Made by a program: the position numbers and the translations under genes. From the NCBI RefSeq assembly GCF_900452865.1, contig NZ_UGOZ01000001.1, positions 372,001 through 436,000 of the forward strand: a DNA stretch of 64,000 nucleotides. Reading direction: 5' to 3'. The first letter of the stretch is position 1; every line of letters starts with the position of its first letter. This DNA is from Legionella taurinensis. Lineage in GTDB: Bacteria; Pseudomonadota; Gammaproteobacteria; Legionellales; Legionellaceae. The notes beneath the pieces were generated by a model. That model was not told where the DNA came from. It made no database searches and worked only from the letters and a program-made list of their open reading frames with translations. Of this stretch, positions 49,563 to 59,725 are shown in pieces.

Positions 49563-50081
49563 GTGAAAACAAATGCTAAAACACGAAAAATAAGCTGGTA
49601 TACCTTATTAGTTACGACCGTGGTGGTTTTAGCCGTTCTGTATTATTTTTGGGAATATTACCTGTTCAATTATTACCTCGGCGGGTTCACCCACGAAGGC
49701 TACCTCGTCCAACGCTCGCAGACCGGGTTGCATTTCTTCCTGTCCGTATGGCCGCTGTGGGCTTTTCCTCTCGCCGTAGGAATTGGCTTAACCTTGCTCT
49801 GGCATGAAGCTACCTTAAATCAGGCCCGAAGGCGCATTGAACAACTCGAAGAGGAACGGGCCCTGCAACAGCTTCCCCGGCATGAAGACGACATAGAAAA
49901 AAAGCGTGTGGGCACGCCTCAGGAGACAGCTCCAATGCAAAAATTCCTCCCTGACCTTAGCAAGGAGTACGAAGAATTAAAAACCGCGCATGAAACTCTG
50001 CAGCAGGACTATCAGGCGAGTCTTGATTTCATTGAGAAACTGTTATTAAGGCTGAATGAATCGGAAACACCAAACAGTTAA
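49563..50081 (+). CDS. Two-helix membrane protein with C-terminal coiled coil
   Basis: A 172-residue protein starting at GTG 49563 (AGAGG eight bases upstream). Two hydrophobic segments (about residues 12-33 and 58-80) form a hairpin. The loop between them contains FNYYLGGFTHEGYLV. The C-terminal half is charged and heptad-like (ARRRIEQLEEERALQQ; YEELKTAHETLQQDYQASLDFIEKLLLRLNE). It would be anchored in the inner membrane with a cytoplasmic coiled coil. No family is recognised. Confidence 0.65.
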   Translation: MKTNAKTRKISWYTLLVTTVVVLAVLYYFWEYYLFNYYLGGFTHEGYLVQRSQTGLHFFLSVWPLWAFPLAVGIGLTLLWHEATLNQARRRIEQLEEERALQQLPRHEDDIEKKRVGTPQETAPMQKFLPDLSKEYEELKTAHETLQQDYQASLDFIEKLLLRLNESETPNS

Positions 50082-50103
50082 TTTTTTGATAAGGTTCTCG
50101 GGT

Positions 50104-50109
50104 TATAAT
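50104..50109 (+). promoter_or_regulatory. -10 element upstream of the unknown gene at 50136
   Basis: A consensus TATAAT, 26 bp before the ATG. The -35 region is AT-rich (AATTTT at the right distance) but not a good match. Confidence 0.4.
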
Positions 50110-50135
50110 TGGTTCAGATAATCCAAAAGAGAACC

Positions 50136-51017
50136 ATGATGTCGTACAATTCAATTGAAGTACTGAGTTACACACAGAAAGTATGTAGTCTGTTTCAAGT
50201 TGCAATCCCGCATTCAGCCGAGTTGACAAGCTGGCAACAGGCAAAACAGGGAATAAATGCAGCCGCCCTGCAATTGAAAGGAGTAATTCCGGGTATTACT
50301 TCGCATGAAGAACGTCAACGCTTATTTGCCTTGCTGATGATTGCGATTGCAAGGGCAGTGAACTATGTGGATAAACACCCCAATTACCGCAGCGCACTGG
50401 ACGTCTATATTGGCGGCGCTCTTGAGGAGGCAAAGCATTTTGAAGCGCTTAAGCCGTTTAAGCAGCCTCAATTTCATGATAGAACCAAACCCTCCCCGAC
50501 GCCCAGCATCCCGGAACAAGCGGTTGAAATCAAACAGCATTTTTCCGAAGAAGAAAAAGTGGCTGTTGCCAGCCGAATGGGCGGGATTTTTTTTAATAAC
50601 CCCCAAGCCATTAAACCTTTATCTGATGAAGAAATGAAGGGGTTGGAGGAGGTCAACGCATTTAAAGCGAGTGCTTCGTATGTAACCCTTTGCAAATACC
50701 AGACATTTCTAAGCAAGGACCCCCGAAAGCATTGGTATAAAGTTCCCGATAAAGCAGATAATCTGGCTATCCTTATCGATGCGCTGGATGGTGCTAAATC
50801 CGAGACCGATATTAAACATATTTTAAGCGACTTTTATGCAGGGAAAGGGCGGGAAGGCACTTTGTATGAAAAGCTGAATCAGGGCCAGGGCATTACCAGC
50901 CGCTTCCTGGGCTTATTTAATTCCAATACCCACACCACAACCCTGGAACTGATTGATAAGCTGGCAAAGCCTTTTGGGTTGGGCAACTTAGTCCCTTCTG
51001 CACCTGCCCCTAAGTAG
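50136..51017 (+). CDS. Soluble protein of unknown function, possible effector
   Basis: A 293-residue protein without a signal peptide. Residues 1-105 look helical (AELTSWQQAKQGINAAALQLKGV; LFALLMIAIARAVNYVDKHP). A Pro-rich linker (KPSPTPSIPEQ) follows, then a second domain of about 160 residues. I recognise no family or catalytic motif. A consensus TATAAT lies at 50104-50109 and a GC-rich hairpin follows the gene, so it is probably its own transcript. Possible Dot/Icm substrate, but nothing specific proves that. Confidence 0.6.
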   Translation: MMSYNSIEVLSYTQKVCSLFQVAIPHSAELTSWQQAKQGINAAALQLKGVIPGITSHEERQRLFALLMIAIARAVNYVDKHPNYRSALDVYIGGALEEAKHFEALKPFKQPQFHDRTKPSPTPSIPEQAVEIKQHFSEEEKVAVASRMGGIFFNNPQAIKPLSDEEMKGLEEVNAFKASASYVTLCKYQTFLSKDPRKHWYKVPDKADNLAILIDALDGAKSETDIKHILSDFYAGKGREGTLYEKLNQGQGITSRFLGLFNSNTHTTTLELIDKLAKPFGLGNLVPSAPAPK

Positions 51018-51023
51018 TTGCTC

Positions 51024-51053
51024 ATCCGCATGTCGGCGATCCGATGTGCGGAT
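51024..51053 (+). terminator. Hairpin terminator before smc
   Basis: ATCCGCA pairs with TGCGGAT, and TCGG with CCGA, around a CGAT loop with a 2-nt internal mismatch. TCTTCTCTATTT follows. It lies 6 nt after the unknown gene's stop and upstream of the smc promoter. Confidence 0.6.
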
Positions 51054-51079
51054 TCTTCTCTATTTCCCACATTTCAGGC

Positions 51080-51085
51080 TATAAT
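51080..51085 (+). promoter_or_regulatory. -10 element of the smc promoter
   Basis: A consensus TATAAT, 29 bp before the smc start. No strong -35 is visible. Confidence 0.4.
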
Positions 51086-51114
51086 TCCCGCTATTTCGTT
51101 TAAGCTAAGTCCTG

Positions 51115-54100
51115 ATGCACCTCAAACAGTTAAAACTGGCGGGTTTTAAGTCTTTTGTTGATCCCACGACAGTTCCTTTCCCAAGTCAACTGGTCGCAGT
51201 CGTAGGTCCCAATGGCTGCGGTAAATCCAATATCATCGATGCGGTCCGTTGGGTAATGGGTGAGAGTTCGGCTAAAAATCTGCGCGGCGAATCCATGACG
51301 GATGTTATTTTTAATGGATCCTCCAATCGCAAGGCACTGGGTCAGGCTTCCGTCGAGTTGCTGTTTGATAACAGTTTAGGCCGTTTAACCGGTCAATACG
51401 CAAGCTATCAGGAACTGGCAGTCAAGCGGGTCGTTACCCGCGATGGCGAATCCCTTTATTACCTCAATGGCACCCGTTGCCGACGGCGCGACATCACCGA
51501 CATTTTTTTAGGCACAGGGGCTGGCGCCCGCGGTTATTCGATTATCGGCCAGGGCACGATTTCCCGCTTGGTCGAAGCACGACCTGATGAATTACGGGCT
51601 TACCTTGAAGAGGCAGCCGGGGTTTCCAAGTACAAAGAACGCCGCCGCGAAACCCTGACCCGTATCCAGCATACGCATGACAACCTTGCCCGGGTCGCCG
51701 ATATCCGCGACGAGCTCGATAAGCAACTGCAGCGTCTGGAGCGTCAGGCCAAAGCGGCGGAACGCTATCAACAACTTAAACAGGAAGAGCGCCGCCTTAA
51801 AGCAGACATTCTGGTCCTGAAGTGGCAGGCGCTTTGCGAAGAACAGGAGCGCATGGAGCACACCATTCAGCAGCACCGCGTCGCCTACGAAGCGCAGCAG
51901 GCCCAATCAACCGAAATTTATCAACAAAGCGTTGCCCTGCGCGAAAAACGGCATGAGGAAGACGAGCGGCTGCGGAATGTCCAGACTCGTTATTATCAGC
52001 TGGGAACAGAAATTGCCCGGCTGGAGGAAAATCTTCAGCAGCATCAGCGGGACAGGCAGCGCCTGATGGATACGCGTAACCAGTTGCAGGACGATTGGCA
52101 GTCATTATCTGCCCAGCAGACGCAGGATAAAGACGCCCTGCACCACAGCCAGGATATTCGCGAACAATGCCTGACCAATGTCCTGTTGCTGCAGGATGAA
52201 CTGGCCGCCAAAGACGCGCTGTTAAAGCGGTGTCAGCAACAGCAAAGCGATTGGCAGGAGCAGGCCGATACGGTTCAACAGGCCCTTAATGACGCGCGCC
52301 ATGAACAGCAGATGACAGCGCTCAGTCTGCAGCATCTGATGCAGCGCCGTCAGGACACCCAAACCCGCCTCGACAACCTGATGAGGGATGAAACCAGCCA
52401 GGACACTGCCGGTTTAATGGTGGAATTGGAACGCGTAAAGGACGAGGCGCAGAATCTTCGCCTGCAGGTTCAGGAGCAGGAACGGGATTACGAGGCGCAG
52501 TCTTTACAGGCGCAAGGCATGGCTCAGGAATTAAAAACCATTGAGCAGGCCATCCGTACAGCGCAGGATGAAGGGTACTCCCTGCACGCCCGGCATGCGG
52601 CCTTGTCAGCCATGATTCAAACGGCCTTGGGGCGTCATGAGGACAATGCGCTTGATGGTGACTGGAACGATCAACCGCGTCTGGCGGAAGTGCTGCAGGT
52701 CGATAAAGACTGGCAGGCTGCCTGTGAAATGGTGTTGGGGGATCGGCTTCAGGCCGTGGTCATGGATGACATCTCCGCGCTGTACAGCCGACTTAAAACC
52801 GATTCTTTGCCGGGTGATTGCTGGTTTTTGACCCCGAAATCCTGTCCTGCATCGCCCCGGAAACAACCGCGTTTATCCGATAAAATACAGGGTTTTACCG
52901 CCTGTGGCAGCCTCGATTTCACTAAAATCCTGGCCGCAGCCGATTGGGATGAAGCCATCGCCTGGCTGCCTGCGATTACCGCGGAGGAATCCATTCTGAC
53001 GCCGGAGGGTTACTGGTTGGGGCATGGTTGGTTAAAAGCGGCGCCGCTTGCACGCAGCGACAATCAGGGTATTTTAGTGAAACAGCAGGAATTGGCTGAA
53101 CTGACCGACCAGCTTGAACAGTCGCGTCTTCTGTTAAGCCGCCTGATGACGCAACGCGATGAACAACAGGAGCAACTGGCGGCTGTGCAGGAACGGACAG
53201 CCAACCGCCAACAAATCCTCATCGAAACGAAGGAGAGCCTGCGCCGGGCGGAAACGCAAAGCCAACAGCAGGAACAGGCACTGCGGCAGACTGAGCAAAA
53301 AAGGGTGCAGCTTAGGGAAGAAAAAGAAGACTTGCTGCTCAAACTGCAAACCTTAGCTGAAGAGCACCATGAATTAACAGCCCGCTCGCAGGAAGCGGCG
53401 CGTATTGTCGACGAACAGACGCATCGCTATCAGCAGTTACAGGATGGCAAAACGGCCTGGCTTTCCGAACTGCCGTTAAGCAAGGCCGCTGTCGACACAG
53501 TCCGTACCCTCCTGCATCAGGCGGAATTAAATGCCGAACGTGAAAAATTGAAAGTGAGTCAGTTGCAGGACGCATTAAAACGAAACGACGATCGCCTGCA
53601 GGTTCTTCATGATCGCCTGGAAGAAGTGCAATGCCAGTTACTGACTCTTAAGAATCCCGATACTACCCTTAAGCCCCTGCTTGAAGAAAAACTGCTTCAG
53701 CATCACGAACTGGACGAGTTGCTTGCACAGCACCGTGAACAGCTTAATCAGCTTAACCAGCAGATTGAGGGACTTACCGAACAGATGAAAACCCTAGACA
53801 AGCAAAGCCGCGACTTGCAAAACGTCATCCAGCAGGCGCAAATCGAAGAGCAAACACTCAAAGTGCGCGCGGCAGGATTGCTTGATTCCTTAACGGAGCT
53901 TGGCGTAAGGCTTCAGGATGTATTGACAGGACTTGCGCCTCAGGCTTCGCTGAGTTTGCACGAGGAAGCCCTGGTTGAGGTGGTCAATAAAATCCAGCGT
54001 TTGGGCGCGATTAACCTGGCTGCTATTGACGAATACGAGACCGAATCGCAGCGCAAACACCATTTGGACGCCCAATACGACGATTTGCAGGAAGCGCTGG

Positions 54101-54615
54101 CGACACTGCAAACCGCGATTGAAAAAATGGATAAGGAAACCCGGCAACGGTTTCAAAGCACCTTTGATGAAGTCAATCAGCGGTTTCAGGTCTTGTTTCC
54201 GCGTCTTTTTGGCGGTGGACGTGCCCTGCTTGAGCTGACTTGTGATAATCTGTTGGAAGCTGGTATTGTGGTAATGGCACAACCGCCGGGTAAACGGAAC
54301 AGTACGATTCATTTATTGTCCGGGGGAGAGAAAGCGATGACGGCTGTGGCATTGGTTTTTGCCATTTTCCAACTGAACCCGTCTCCTTTCTGTATGTTAG
54401 ACGAAGTGGATGCGCCCCTGGATGATGTCAATGTCGGACGATTTTGTACTTTAGTGAAAGAAATGTCACAATTCGTACAATTCCTGTTTATTACCCATAA
54501 CAAGGTAACCATGGAACTGGCGGATCATTTAATTGGAGTAACCATGCGTGAACCCGGTGTGTCGCGCGTTGTTGCAGTTGATGTTGAACAAGCCTTGTCA
54601 ATGAGCGAGACTTGA
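51115..54615 (+). CDS. smc: Chromosome segregation ATPase SMC
   Basis: A 1166-residue ATPase. Walker A GPNGCGKS is at residues 31-38. Long coiled coils of Gln/Glu/Arg-rich heptads (about 170-500 and 660-960) flank the hinge domain (about 515-650). The C-terminal head has the signature LLSGGEKAMTAVAL and Walker B PSPFCMLDEVDAPLDD. SMC works with ScpA/ScpB to organise chromosomes. In this lineage it replaces MukB. It is followed by zipA after 49 nt. Confidence 0.97.
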   Translation: MHLKQLKLAGFKSFVDPTTVPFPSQLVAVVGPNGCGKSNIIDAVRWVMGESSAKNLRGESMTDVIFNGSSNRKALGQASVELLFDNSLGRLTGQYASYQELAVKRVVTRDGESLYYLNGTRCRRRDITDIFLGTGAGARGYSIIGQGTISRLVEARPDELRAYLEEAAGVSKYKERRRETLTRIQHTHDNLARVADIRDELDKQLQRLERQAKAAERYQQLKQEERRLKADILVLKWQALCEEQERMEHTIQQHRVAYEAQQAQSTEIYQQSVALREKRHEEDERLRNVQTRYYQLGTEIARLEENLQQHQRDRQRLMDTRNQLQDDWQSLSAQQTQDKDALHHSQDIREQCLTNVLLLQDELAAKDALLKRCQQQQSDWQEQADTVQQALNDARHEQQMTALSLQHLMQRRQDTQTRLDNLMRDETSQDTAGLMVELERVKDEAQNLRLQVQEQERDYEAQSLQAQGMAQELKTIEQAIRTAQDEGYSLHARHAALSAMIQTALGRHEDNALDGDWNDQPRLAEVLQVDKDWQAACEMVLGDRLQAVVMDDISALYSRLKTDSLPGDCWFLTPKSCPASPRKQPRLSDKIQGFTACGSLDFTKILAAADWDEAIAWLPAITAEESILTPEGYWLGHGWLKAAPLARSDNQGILVKQQELAELTDQLEQSRLLLSRLMTQRDEQQEQLAAVQERTANRQQILIETKESLRRAETQSQQQEQALRQTEQKRVQLREEKEDLLLKLQTLAEEHHELTARSQEAARIVDEQTHRYQQLQDGKTAWLSELPLSKAAVDTVRTLLHQAELNAEREKLKVSQLQDALKRNDDRLQVLHDRLEEVQCQLLTLKNPDTTLKPLLEEKLLQHHELDELLAQHREQLNQLNQQIEGLTEQMKTLDKQSRDLQNVIQQAQIEEQTLKVRAAGLLDSLTELGVRLQDVLTGLAPQASLSLHEEALVEVVNKIQRLGAINLAAIDEYETESQRKHHLDAQYDDLQEALATLQTAIEKMDKETRQRFQSTFDEVNQRFQVLFPRLFGGGRALLELTCDNLLEAGIVVMAQPPGKRNSTIHLLSGGEKAMTAVALVFAIFQLNPSPFCMLDEVDAPLDDVNVGRFCTLVKEMSQFVQFLFITHNKVTMELADHLIGVTMREPGVSRVVAVDVEQALSMSET

Positions 54616-54664
54616 TAAATACCAAGAGCGAAGTCAAGGGCTCTTTACTTACGAGGAGTAAACC

Positions 54665-55486
54665 ATGCAGGCAAACTGGAGTCTGATACTCAATGTGTTA
54701 TTACTCATTGGTGTAGTGGTTGCTATTGGCCGCCTGATGAAAGCCAGAAGGCAGAGTTTAAACCACACGGCTTATCAACCCTCACTGGGTCAGGCCGCCG
54801 AACCGAAGCATTACGATGATATAATTGCCATTCGTAAAGTCAACCTTCAACCGAAGGAAGATGTTGACGAACTGCCTGAATTCACTATAAAAACCCAGTC
54901 AACGGAGGGTCCATCCATTGCTCTGGATGAACAGGACACCCCCGGTACGGTTGAAACGCGTGTCGATATCCGCCCAATCGAGGCCCGTAGCGAGAACCGG
55001 CCTGCGCTCGATTCACGCCCCATGGAAGCAAGACCTGTCACTAAAAATGATCCTGGTCAATCGATCATGATGTTTCTGCTGGCAAAAGAAAACCGCCAGT
55101 TGGCAGGCTATGAACTGCTGCAAACCGTATTGGCAGCTGGTCTTCGTTTTGGTGAAGGGCATTTGTTTCACCGTCATCAGCAGGCCAATGGTCAGGGGCC
55201 TGTGTTATGCAGTCTGGCCGCCGCGACCGCGAGCGGGGTGTTTGATTTGCAGAATATCGGCGCATTCAGTGTACGCGGCCTGTGCCTGTTCATGCACACC
55301 TCCGGTAATTCCACCATTGATGCTGAACGCTTTACCATCATGCTTGAAACCGCCAAACAATTAAGCGATGGCCTCGATACGCATCTGTTGGACGACATGC
55401 GGCGTCCTTTAAATGACGAAAGCCTGGCCCGTTACCGTCGTGTACTGAATATTCCCAGTGAACACGAACTCTCGGCCCTGGCTTGA
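54665..55486 (+). CDS. zipA: Cell division protein ZipA
   Basis: A 273-residue inner-membrane protein. An N-terminal helix (LILNVLLLIGVVVAIGRLM) is followed by a Pro/Arg/Asp linker to about residue 130. The C-terminal ZipA domain (IMMFLLAKENRQLAGYELLQTVLAAGLRFGEGHLFHRHQ...) binds FtsZ. It tethers the Z-ring to the membrane. The start follows a GAGGAG site. The usual downstream ligA is not here; the DUF167 gene follows. Confidence 0.93.
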   Translation: MQANWSLILNVLLLIGVVVAIGRLMKARRQSLNHTAYQPSLGQAAEPKHYDDIIAIRKVNLQPKEDVDELPEFTIKTQSTEGPSIALDEQDTPGTVETRVDIRPIEARSENRPALDSRPMEARPVTKNDPGQSIMMFLLAKENRQLAGYELLQTVLAAGLRFGEGHLFHRHQQANGQGPVLCSLAAATASGVFDLQNIGAFSVRGLCLFMHTSGNSTIDAERFTIMLETAKQLSDGLDTHLLDDMRRPLNDESLARYRRVLNIPSEHELSALA

Positions 55487-55502
55487 TTGCCGTCCTCAAT
55501 TC

Positions 55503-55781
55503 ATGCAATTGACGCTCAAGGTCAAACCGGCCAGCCGCGTCAATGCCTTGTTCCTAAATAACAACCAGGATCTTTTACTTGAACTCAAAGCCAGCCCGCA
55601 AGAGGGCAAAGCCAATAAAGAACTGGTGGTTTACCTCGCCCGATTGCTGGGGTTGACACAAAAACAGGTGGTGATTGGCAGCGGCCATCATGCGCGGGAT
55701 AAAAAAATTCGCCTGCTGGTCGAAGAGGCTCGGCAAAATCAGGTCATCCAGCGCCTGGATAAAGTGCTCACCATGGCCTGA
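55503..55781 (+). CDS. DUF167 (YggU-like) family protein
   Basis: A 92-residue basic protein: MQLTLKVKPASRVNALF, then LLLELKASPQEGKANKELVVYLARLLGLTQKQVVIGSGHHARDKKIRL. This is the DUF167 pattern (QPKAS...PP-DGKAN). Function is unknown, possibly nucleic-acid related by fold. The ATG at 55503 fits family length. A GTG at 55458 inside zipA gives 15 extra residues and would mean overlapping genes. Confidence 0.8.
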   Translation: MQLTLKVKPASRVNALFLNNNQDLLLELKASPQEGKANKELVVYLARLLGLTQKQVVIGSGHHARDKKIRLLVEEARQNQVIQRLDKVLTMA

Positions 55782-55880
55782 TTTTATAAATTTTGCACAA
55801 TTTGCTCAGAGGTTGAGGGCTACTCTGGTGAGTTGGCACAATAACCATTACACTAAGCATTTTAACCCCTTGCAATCATT

Positions 55881-57209
55881 ATGAACTTAAAAACAATTGC
55901 CGAGCTTTTGGGTTGCGCTCCTGCGCCAGACATGGAAATCCATGGCATCGCCATCGACAGCCGCCTGGTAAAACCGGGTGAATTATTCATTGCCCTGCGA
56001 GGTGACCGCTTTGATGGTCATGATTTCATTGCCGAGGCGGCAGCCAAAGGCGCGGCAGCGATTGTTTGCGAGCAGGCCTGCCCTGGAATTGCCGTACCGC
56101 AATGGGTTGTTCCCTCAAGTCTTGATGCCCTGGCTAAACTGGCCGCCAGCCATCGCCGCCGCATGGATTGCCGGGTAATTGCGTTGACCGGCAGCAACGG
56201 TAAAACCACGGTCAAGGAAATGATTGCAGCCATTCTTCCGCCGCCTTCTCTGGCAACCCGCGGCAATCGCAATAACCACATTGGTGCGCCCTTAACGGCC
56301 CTTGAACTTAAACCGGAACACCGTTATGCCGTGTTTGAGCTTGGTGCCAATCACCCGAAGGAAATTGCTCATACTGTGGCGGTTGTGCAACCGCAAGTGG
56401 CGCTCATCAATAACATTGCCCCCGCGCATATTGAAGGGTTTGGCTCGATTGACGGCGTTGCCAGGGCTAAAGGCGAGATCTATGAGGGCCTGCCTTGCGA
56501 GGGTACGGCCGTGGTGAATGACGATGACGAGTATGCCCATTTTTGGGATGGTCTCTTAGACGGTAAAAACGTGTTGCGCTTTTCTCTGAACAAGCCGGTT
56601 GATGCCTATGCCCGCGATACCGTGTTTGATGAACGGGGTTGTGCCCGGTTTACTCTGGTATTGCCTTGCGGTGAGGCTCAAATCCAGTTACAGGTTCCCG
56701 GCGAACACACCATTCGTAATGCCCTGGCGGCGGCGTTGTGCTGCTTCGCCGCCGGTATAGGGTTGCCGGACATTGCCCGCGGCTTAAACCAGTTTCAAGG
56801 GGTGGCGGGACGCATGACCTATCTGCACGGCCATAATGATGCCCTTGTCATTGATGACACCTACAATGCCAACCTGCGTTCGGTTCTGACGGCCGTTGAT
56901 GTCCTGTCTAAACGGCAGGGCCGCCGTATTCTGGTGTTGGGCGACATGGGGGAACTGGGTGCATGGACACAGCAGCATCATGAAGAAATCGGGCGGGTGG
57001 CGCAAAGCAAAGGCATTGATTTGCTGATGACCTGCGGCAAGCACAGTGAGTTCAGCAGTAAGGCCTTCGGAAAGCCGGCTTGCCACTATCAGACGCAGGA
57101 CGATCTGGCCCGGGATTTGCTGCCGCATCTGAATAAAGACACCACGGTGCTGGTGAAGGGGTCACGGTCGGCGGCGATGGAGAAAATTGTGCATAGACTG
57201 GTGGGTTGA
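55881..57209 (+). CDS. murF: UDP-MurNAc-tripeptide--D-Ala-D-Ala ligase
   Basis: A 442-residue ATP-dependent ligase completing the cytoplasmic peptidoglycan precursor. The P-loop TGSNGKTT is at 103-110. RGNRNNHIGAPLTAL, ELGANHPKEI and VIDDTYNAN(L) are family signatures. It heads the wall cluster that runs to the window end, 99 nt after the DUF167 gene. Confidence 0.97.
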   Translation: MNLKTIAELLGCAPAPDMEIHGIAIDSRLVKPGELFIALRGDRFDGHDFIAEAAAKGAAAIVCEQACPGIAVPQWVVPSSLDALAKLAASHRRRMDCRVIALTGSNGKTTVKEMIAAILPPPSLATRGNRNNHIGAPLTALELKPEHRYAVFELGANHPKEIAHTVAVVQPQVALINNIAPAHIEGFGSIDGVARAKGEIYEGLPCEGTAVVNDDDEYAHFWDGLLDGKNVLRFSLNKPVDAYARDTVFDERGCARFTLVLPCGEAQIQLQVPGEHTIRNALAAALCCFAAGIGLPDIARGLNQFQGVAGRMTYLHGHNDALVIDDTYNANLRSVLTAVDVLSKRQGRRILVLGDMGELGAWTQQHHEEIGRVAQSKGIDLLMTCGKHSEFSSKAFGKPACHYQTQDDLARDLLPHLNKDTTVLVKGSRSAAMEKIVHRLVG

Positions 57210-57297
57210 TGAATCCAATTATGCTATGCTTGGCAACTTTTTGCACGGCCTGATACCGGCTGCAATCGAATCAATCTGACAAAGAGGAACAGACAAC

Positions 57298-58383
57298 ATG
57301 CTTTACTGGTTAACGCAGTTATTTCAAGGACAATATCATGCGTTCAGGGTTTTCCAATACATTACGTTTCGCTCCATCCTCGCGGCGTTAACCGCGTTGC
57401 TGGTGGGATTGTTTTGCGGCCCCATGATGATTAAATGGCTGAGAAATCTCCAGATCGGCCAAATGGTCCGCAACGATGGTCCGCAAACGCATTTATCCAA
57501 AGCCGGGACGCCCACCATGGGCGGGCTGCTGATTTTAGTGGCCATTACCTCCAGTTGCCTGTTGTGGGGCGATTTGCGGCAACCGGCGCTTTGGTTGGTG
57601 CTATTGGTCACCTTAGGATTCGGCGCCATTGGCTGGGTTGATGATTACCGCAAGGTGGTGCGTAAAAACAGCCGTGGCTTACCTGCGCGCTGGAAATATT
57701 TCTGGCAATCCGTGGTCGCCATCCTCGCAGTCACTTTCCTATATTTTAATGCCAGCATCCCGGTTCAGACCCAATTGTCTATTCCTTTCTTTAAAAACTG
57801 GCTCATTACCTTAGGCCCTTTATTCCCGGTTCTGGCGTATTTCGTGGTCGTCGGCAGCAGTAACGCGGTGAATTTGACCGACGGCCTGGATGGTCTGGCC
57901 ATCATGCCGATTGTCATGGTTGCCGGTGCGCTGGGGATTTTTGCCTACGCCAGCAGCAATGCCTTGTATGCTCATTACCTGGCCATCCCCTACATTCCCA
58001 ATACCGGCGAGTTGACGATTTTCTGTTCGGCCATCGTCGGCGCGGGATTGGGCTTTTTGTGGTATAACACTTACCCCGCCCAGGTTTTCATGGGCGATGT
58101 CGGGTCACTCGCTTTAGGTGCAGCCCTGGGGATTGTCGCTATCGTGGTCAGGCAGGAACTGGTGCTTTTAATCATGGGCGGCCTTTTTGTGATTGAAACC
58201 CTGTCGGTTATCCTGCAGGTAGGCTATTTCAAGTACACCGGTGGTAAACGCCTGTTCCGTATGGCGCCCTTGCATCATCATTTTGAATTAAAAGGCTGGT
58301 CTGAGCCTAAAGTGATTGTGCGGTTCTGGATTATGACGGTTATTTTTGTCCTTTGTGGTTTGGCAACCTTAAAATTACGATAG
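57298..58383 (+). CDS. mraY: Phospho-MurNAc-pentapeptide transferase
   Basis: A 361-residue inner-membrane enzyme with about ten helices that makes lipid I. Motifs: KAGTPTMGG, the Asp pair [32 protein letters not shown] and the C-terminal [12 protein letters not shown]. An AAGAGGAACA ribosome site precedes ATG 57298. It begins 88 nt after murF and ends 7 nt before murD. Confidence 0.98.
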   Translation: MLYWLTQLFQGQYHAFRVFQYITFRSILAALTALLVGLFCGPMMIKWLRNLQIGQMVRNDGPQTHLSKAGTPTMGGLLILVAITSSCLLWGDLRQPALWLVLLVTLGFGAIGWVDDYRKVVRKNSRGLPARWKYFWQSVVAILAVTFLYFNASIPVQTQLSIPFFKNWLITLGPLFPVLAYFVVVGSSNAVNLTDGLDGLAIMPIVMVAGALGIFAYASSNALYAHYLAIPYIPNTGELTIFCSAIVGAGLGFLWYNTYPAQVFMGDVGSLALGAALGIVAIVVRQELVLLIMGGLFVIETLSVILQVGYFKYTGGKRLFRMAPLHHHFELKGWSEPKVIVRFWIMTVIFVLCGLATLKLR

Positions 58384-58390
58384 GCGAATC

Positions 58391-59725
58391 ATGAATCAAC
58401 CATGTTATCTCGTTGCAGGTCTCGGTAAAACAGGACAGTCCATCGCCCGTTATCTCAAGCGGCGTAATGAGCCGTTCATTGCGTTTGATACGCGAAATCA
58501 AGTCGAAGGATTGGCCGATTTCCACTCGGAGTTTCCTGGCGTTGACGTGTTTTTAGGGCAATTGCCATCGACCGTTTACCCTCATCTTAAAGCCATCATT
58601 ACCAGTCCAGGCGTGTCGCTTGAGGAACCCTTCCTGACGCAGGCCTATGAACGCGGTATTCCTGTGTATGGCGACATTGAATGCCTGGTGCGCGAAATCA
58701 CAGCGCCGGTGATTGCCATAACCGGAACCAACGGCAAATCCACCGTCACCATGCTGGTCGGCGAGATGGCTAAAGCCGCAGGCCTCCATGCGGCGGTGGC
58801 TGGGAATATTGGCACGCCTGTTCTCGATCTGCTGGATAAGGGCATGGACTATGATCTGTGGGTGCTTGAATTGTCGAGCTTTCAACTGGATTTAACCCAT
58901 TCTCTGGCGGCAAGGGCGGCCACGATTTTAAATGTTACCCCGGACCATCTCGACAGACACCACACCATGGCGGCTTATACCGAGTCCAAACAGCGTATTT
59001 ACAAGCAGGCTGAGTTGCTTATTTACAATCGCGAGGACAAGGCGACAGTGCCTGAAACGGACGATGCCCAACGCACAAGTTTCGGGTTGGATAAGCCAGA
59101 GACGGGGCACTGGGGAATTGTTTATGACGGTACAGACGCTTTTTTGGCCTATGGCGAAGAACGATGGCTTGCCGTGGACGAGTTGCGCATTAAAGGCACC
59201 CACAATTGGCAGAATGCCTTGGCCGCCTGTGCCTTAGCCCGTGCCGCAGGCATTGATCGCGACGCCATGATCACCGTATTAAAAACCTTTGCCGGCTTAC
59301 CGCACCGTTGCCAGTGGGTAAGAGCCCTGCAGGGGGTGGACTGGATTAATGACTCCAAGGGAACCAATATCGGCGCTACCCAATCAGCCATTACCGGCAT
59401 TGGCGGCGCCATGCAGGGTAAAATTGTTCTGATTGCCGGCGGTTTGGGTAAGGGCGCGGATTTTACCGAGTTACGTCAGCCCGTCAGCCGCTATGTCCGC
59501 TCAATGGTGTTGATTGGTACCGATGCCGACAAGATTGAGAAGGCGGTGGGGGATTTATTGCCTGTCTCCCGTGCCGCTTCTTTGGACGAAGCGATTCATC
59601 AGGCGAAGCGTCAGGCTCAGGCGGGGGACGTGGTGCTGTTGTCGCCAGCCTGCGCCAGCATGGACATGTTTCGTGATTTTAATCATCGCGGCGAACTGTT
59701 TGCCAACCTGGTAGGGAAATTGTGA
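58391..59725 (+). CDS. murD: UDP-MurNAc-L-alanine--D-glutamate ligase
   Basis: A 444-residue ligase adding D-Glu. The N-terminal AGLGKTGQSIARYL binds UDP. The ATP loop is TGTNGKST (111-118), and NVTPDHLDRHHTMAAY and INDSKGTNIGATQSAI follow. The stop overlaps the ftsW start (GTGA) by 4 nt. Confidence 0.97.
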   Translation: MNQPCYLVAGLGKTGQSIARYLKRRNEPFIAFDTRNQVEGLADFHSEFPGVDVFLGQLPSTVYPHLKAIITSPGVSLEEPFLTQAYERGIPVYGDIECLVREITAPVIAITGTNGKSTVTMLVGEMAKAAGLHAAVAGNIGTPVLDLLDKGMDYDLWVLELSSFQLDLTHSLAARAATILNVTPDHLDRHHTMAAYTESKQRIYKQAELLIYNREDKATVPETDDAQRTSFGLDKPETGHWGIVYDGTDAFLAYGEERWLAVDELRIKGTHNWQNALAACALARAAGIDRDAMITVLKTFAGLPHRCQWVRALQGVDWINDSKGTNIGATQSAITGIGGAMQGKIVLIAGGLGKGADFTELRQPVSRYVRSMVLIGTDADKIEKAVGDLLPVSRAASLDEAIHQAKRQAQAGDVVLLSPACASMDMFRDFNHRGELFANLVGKL

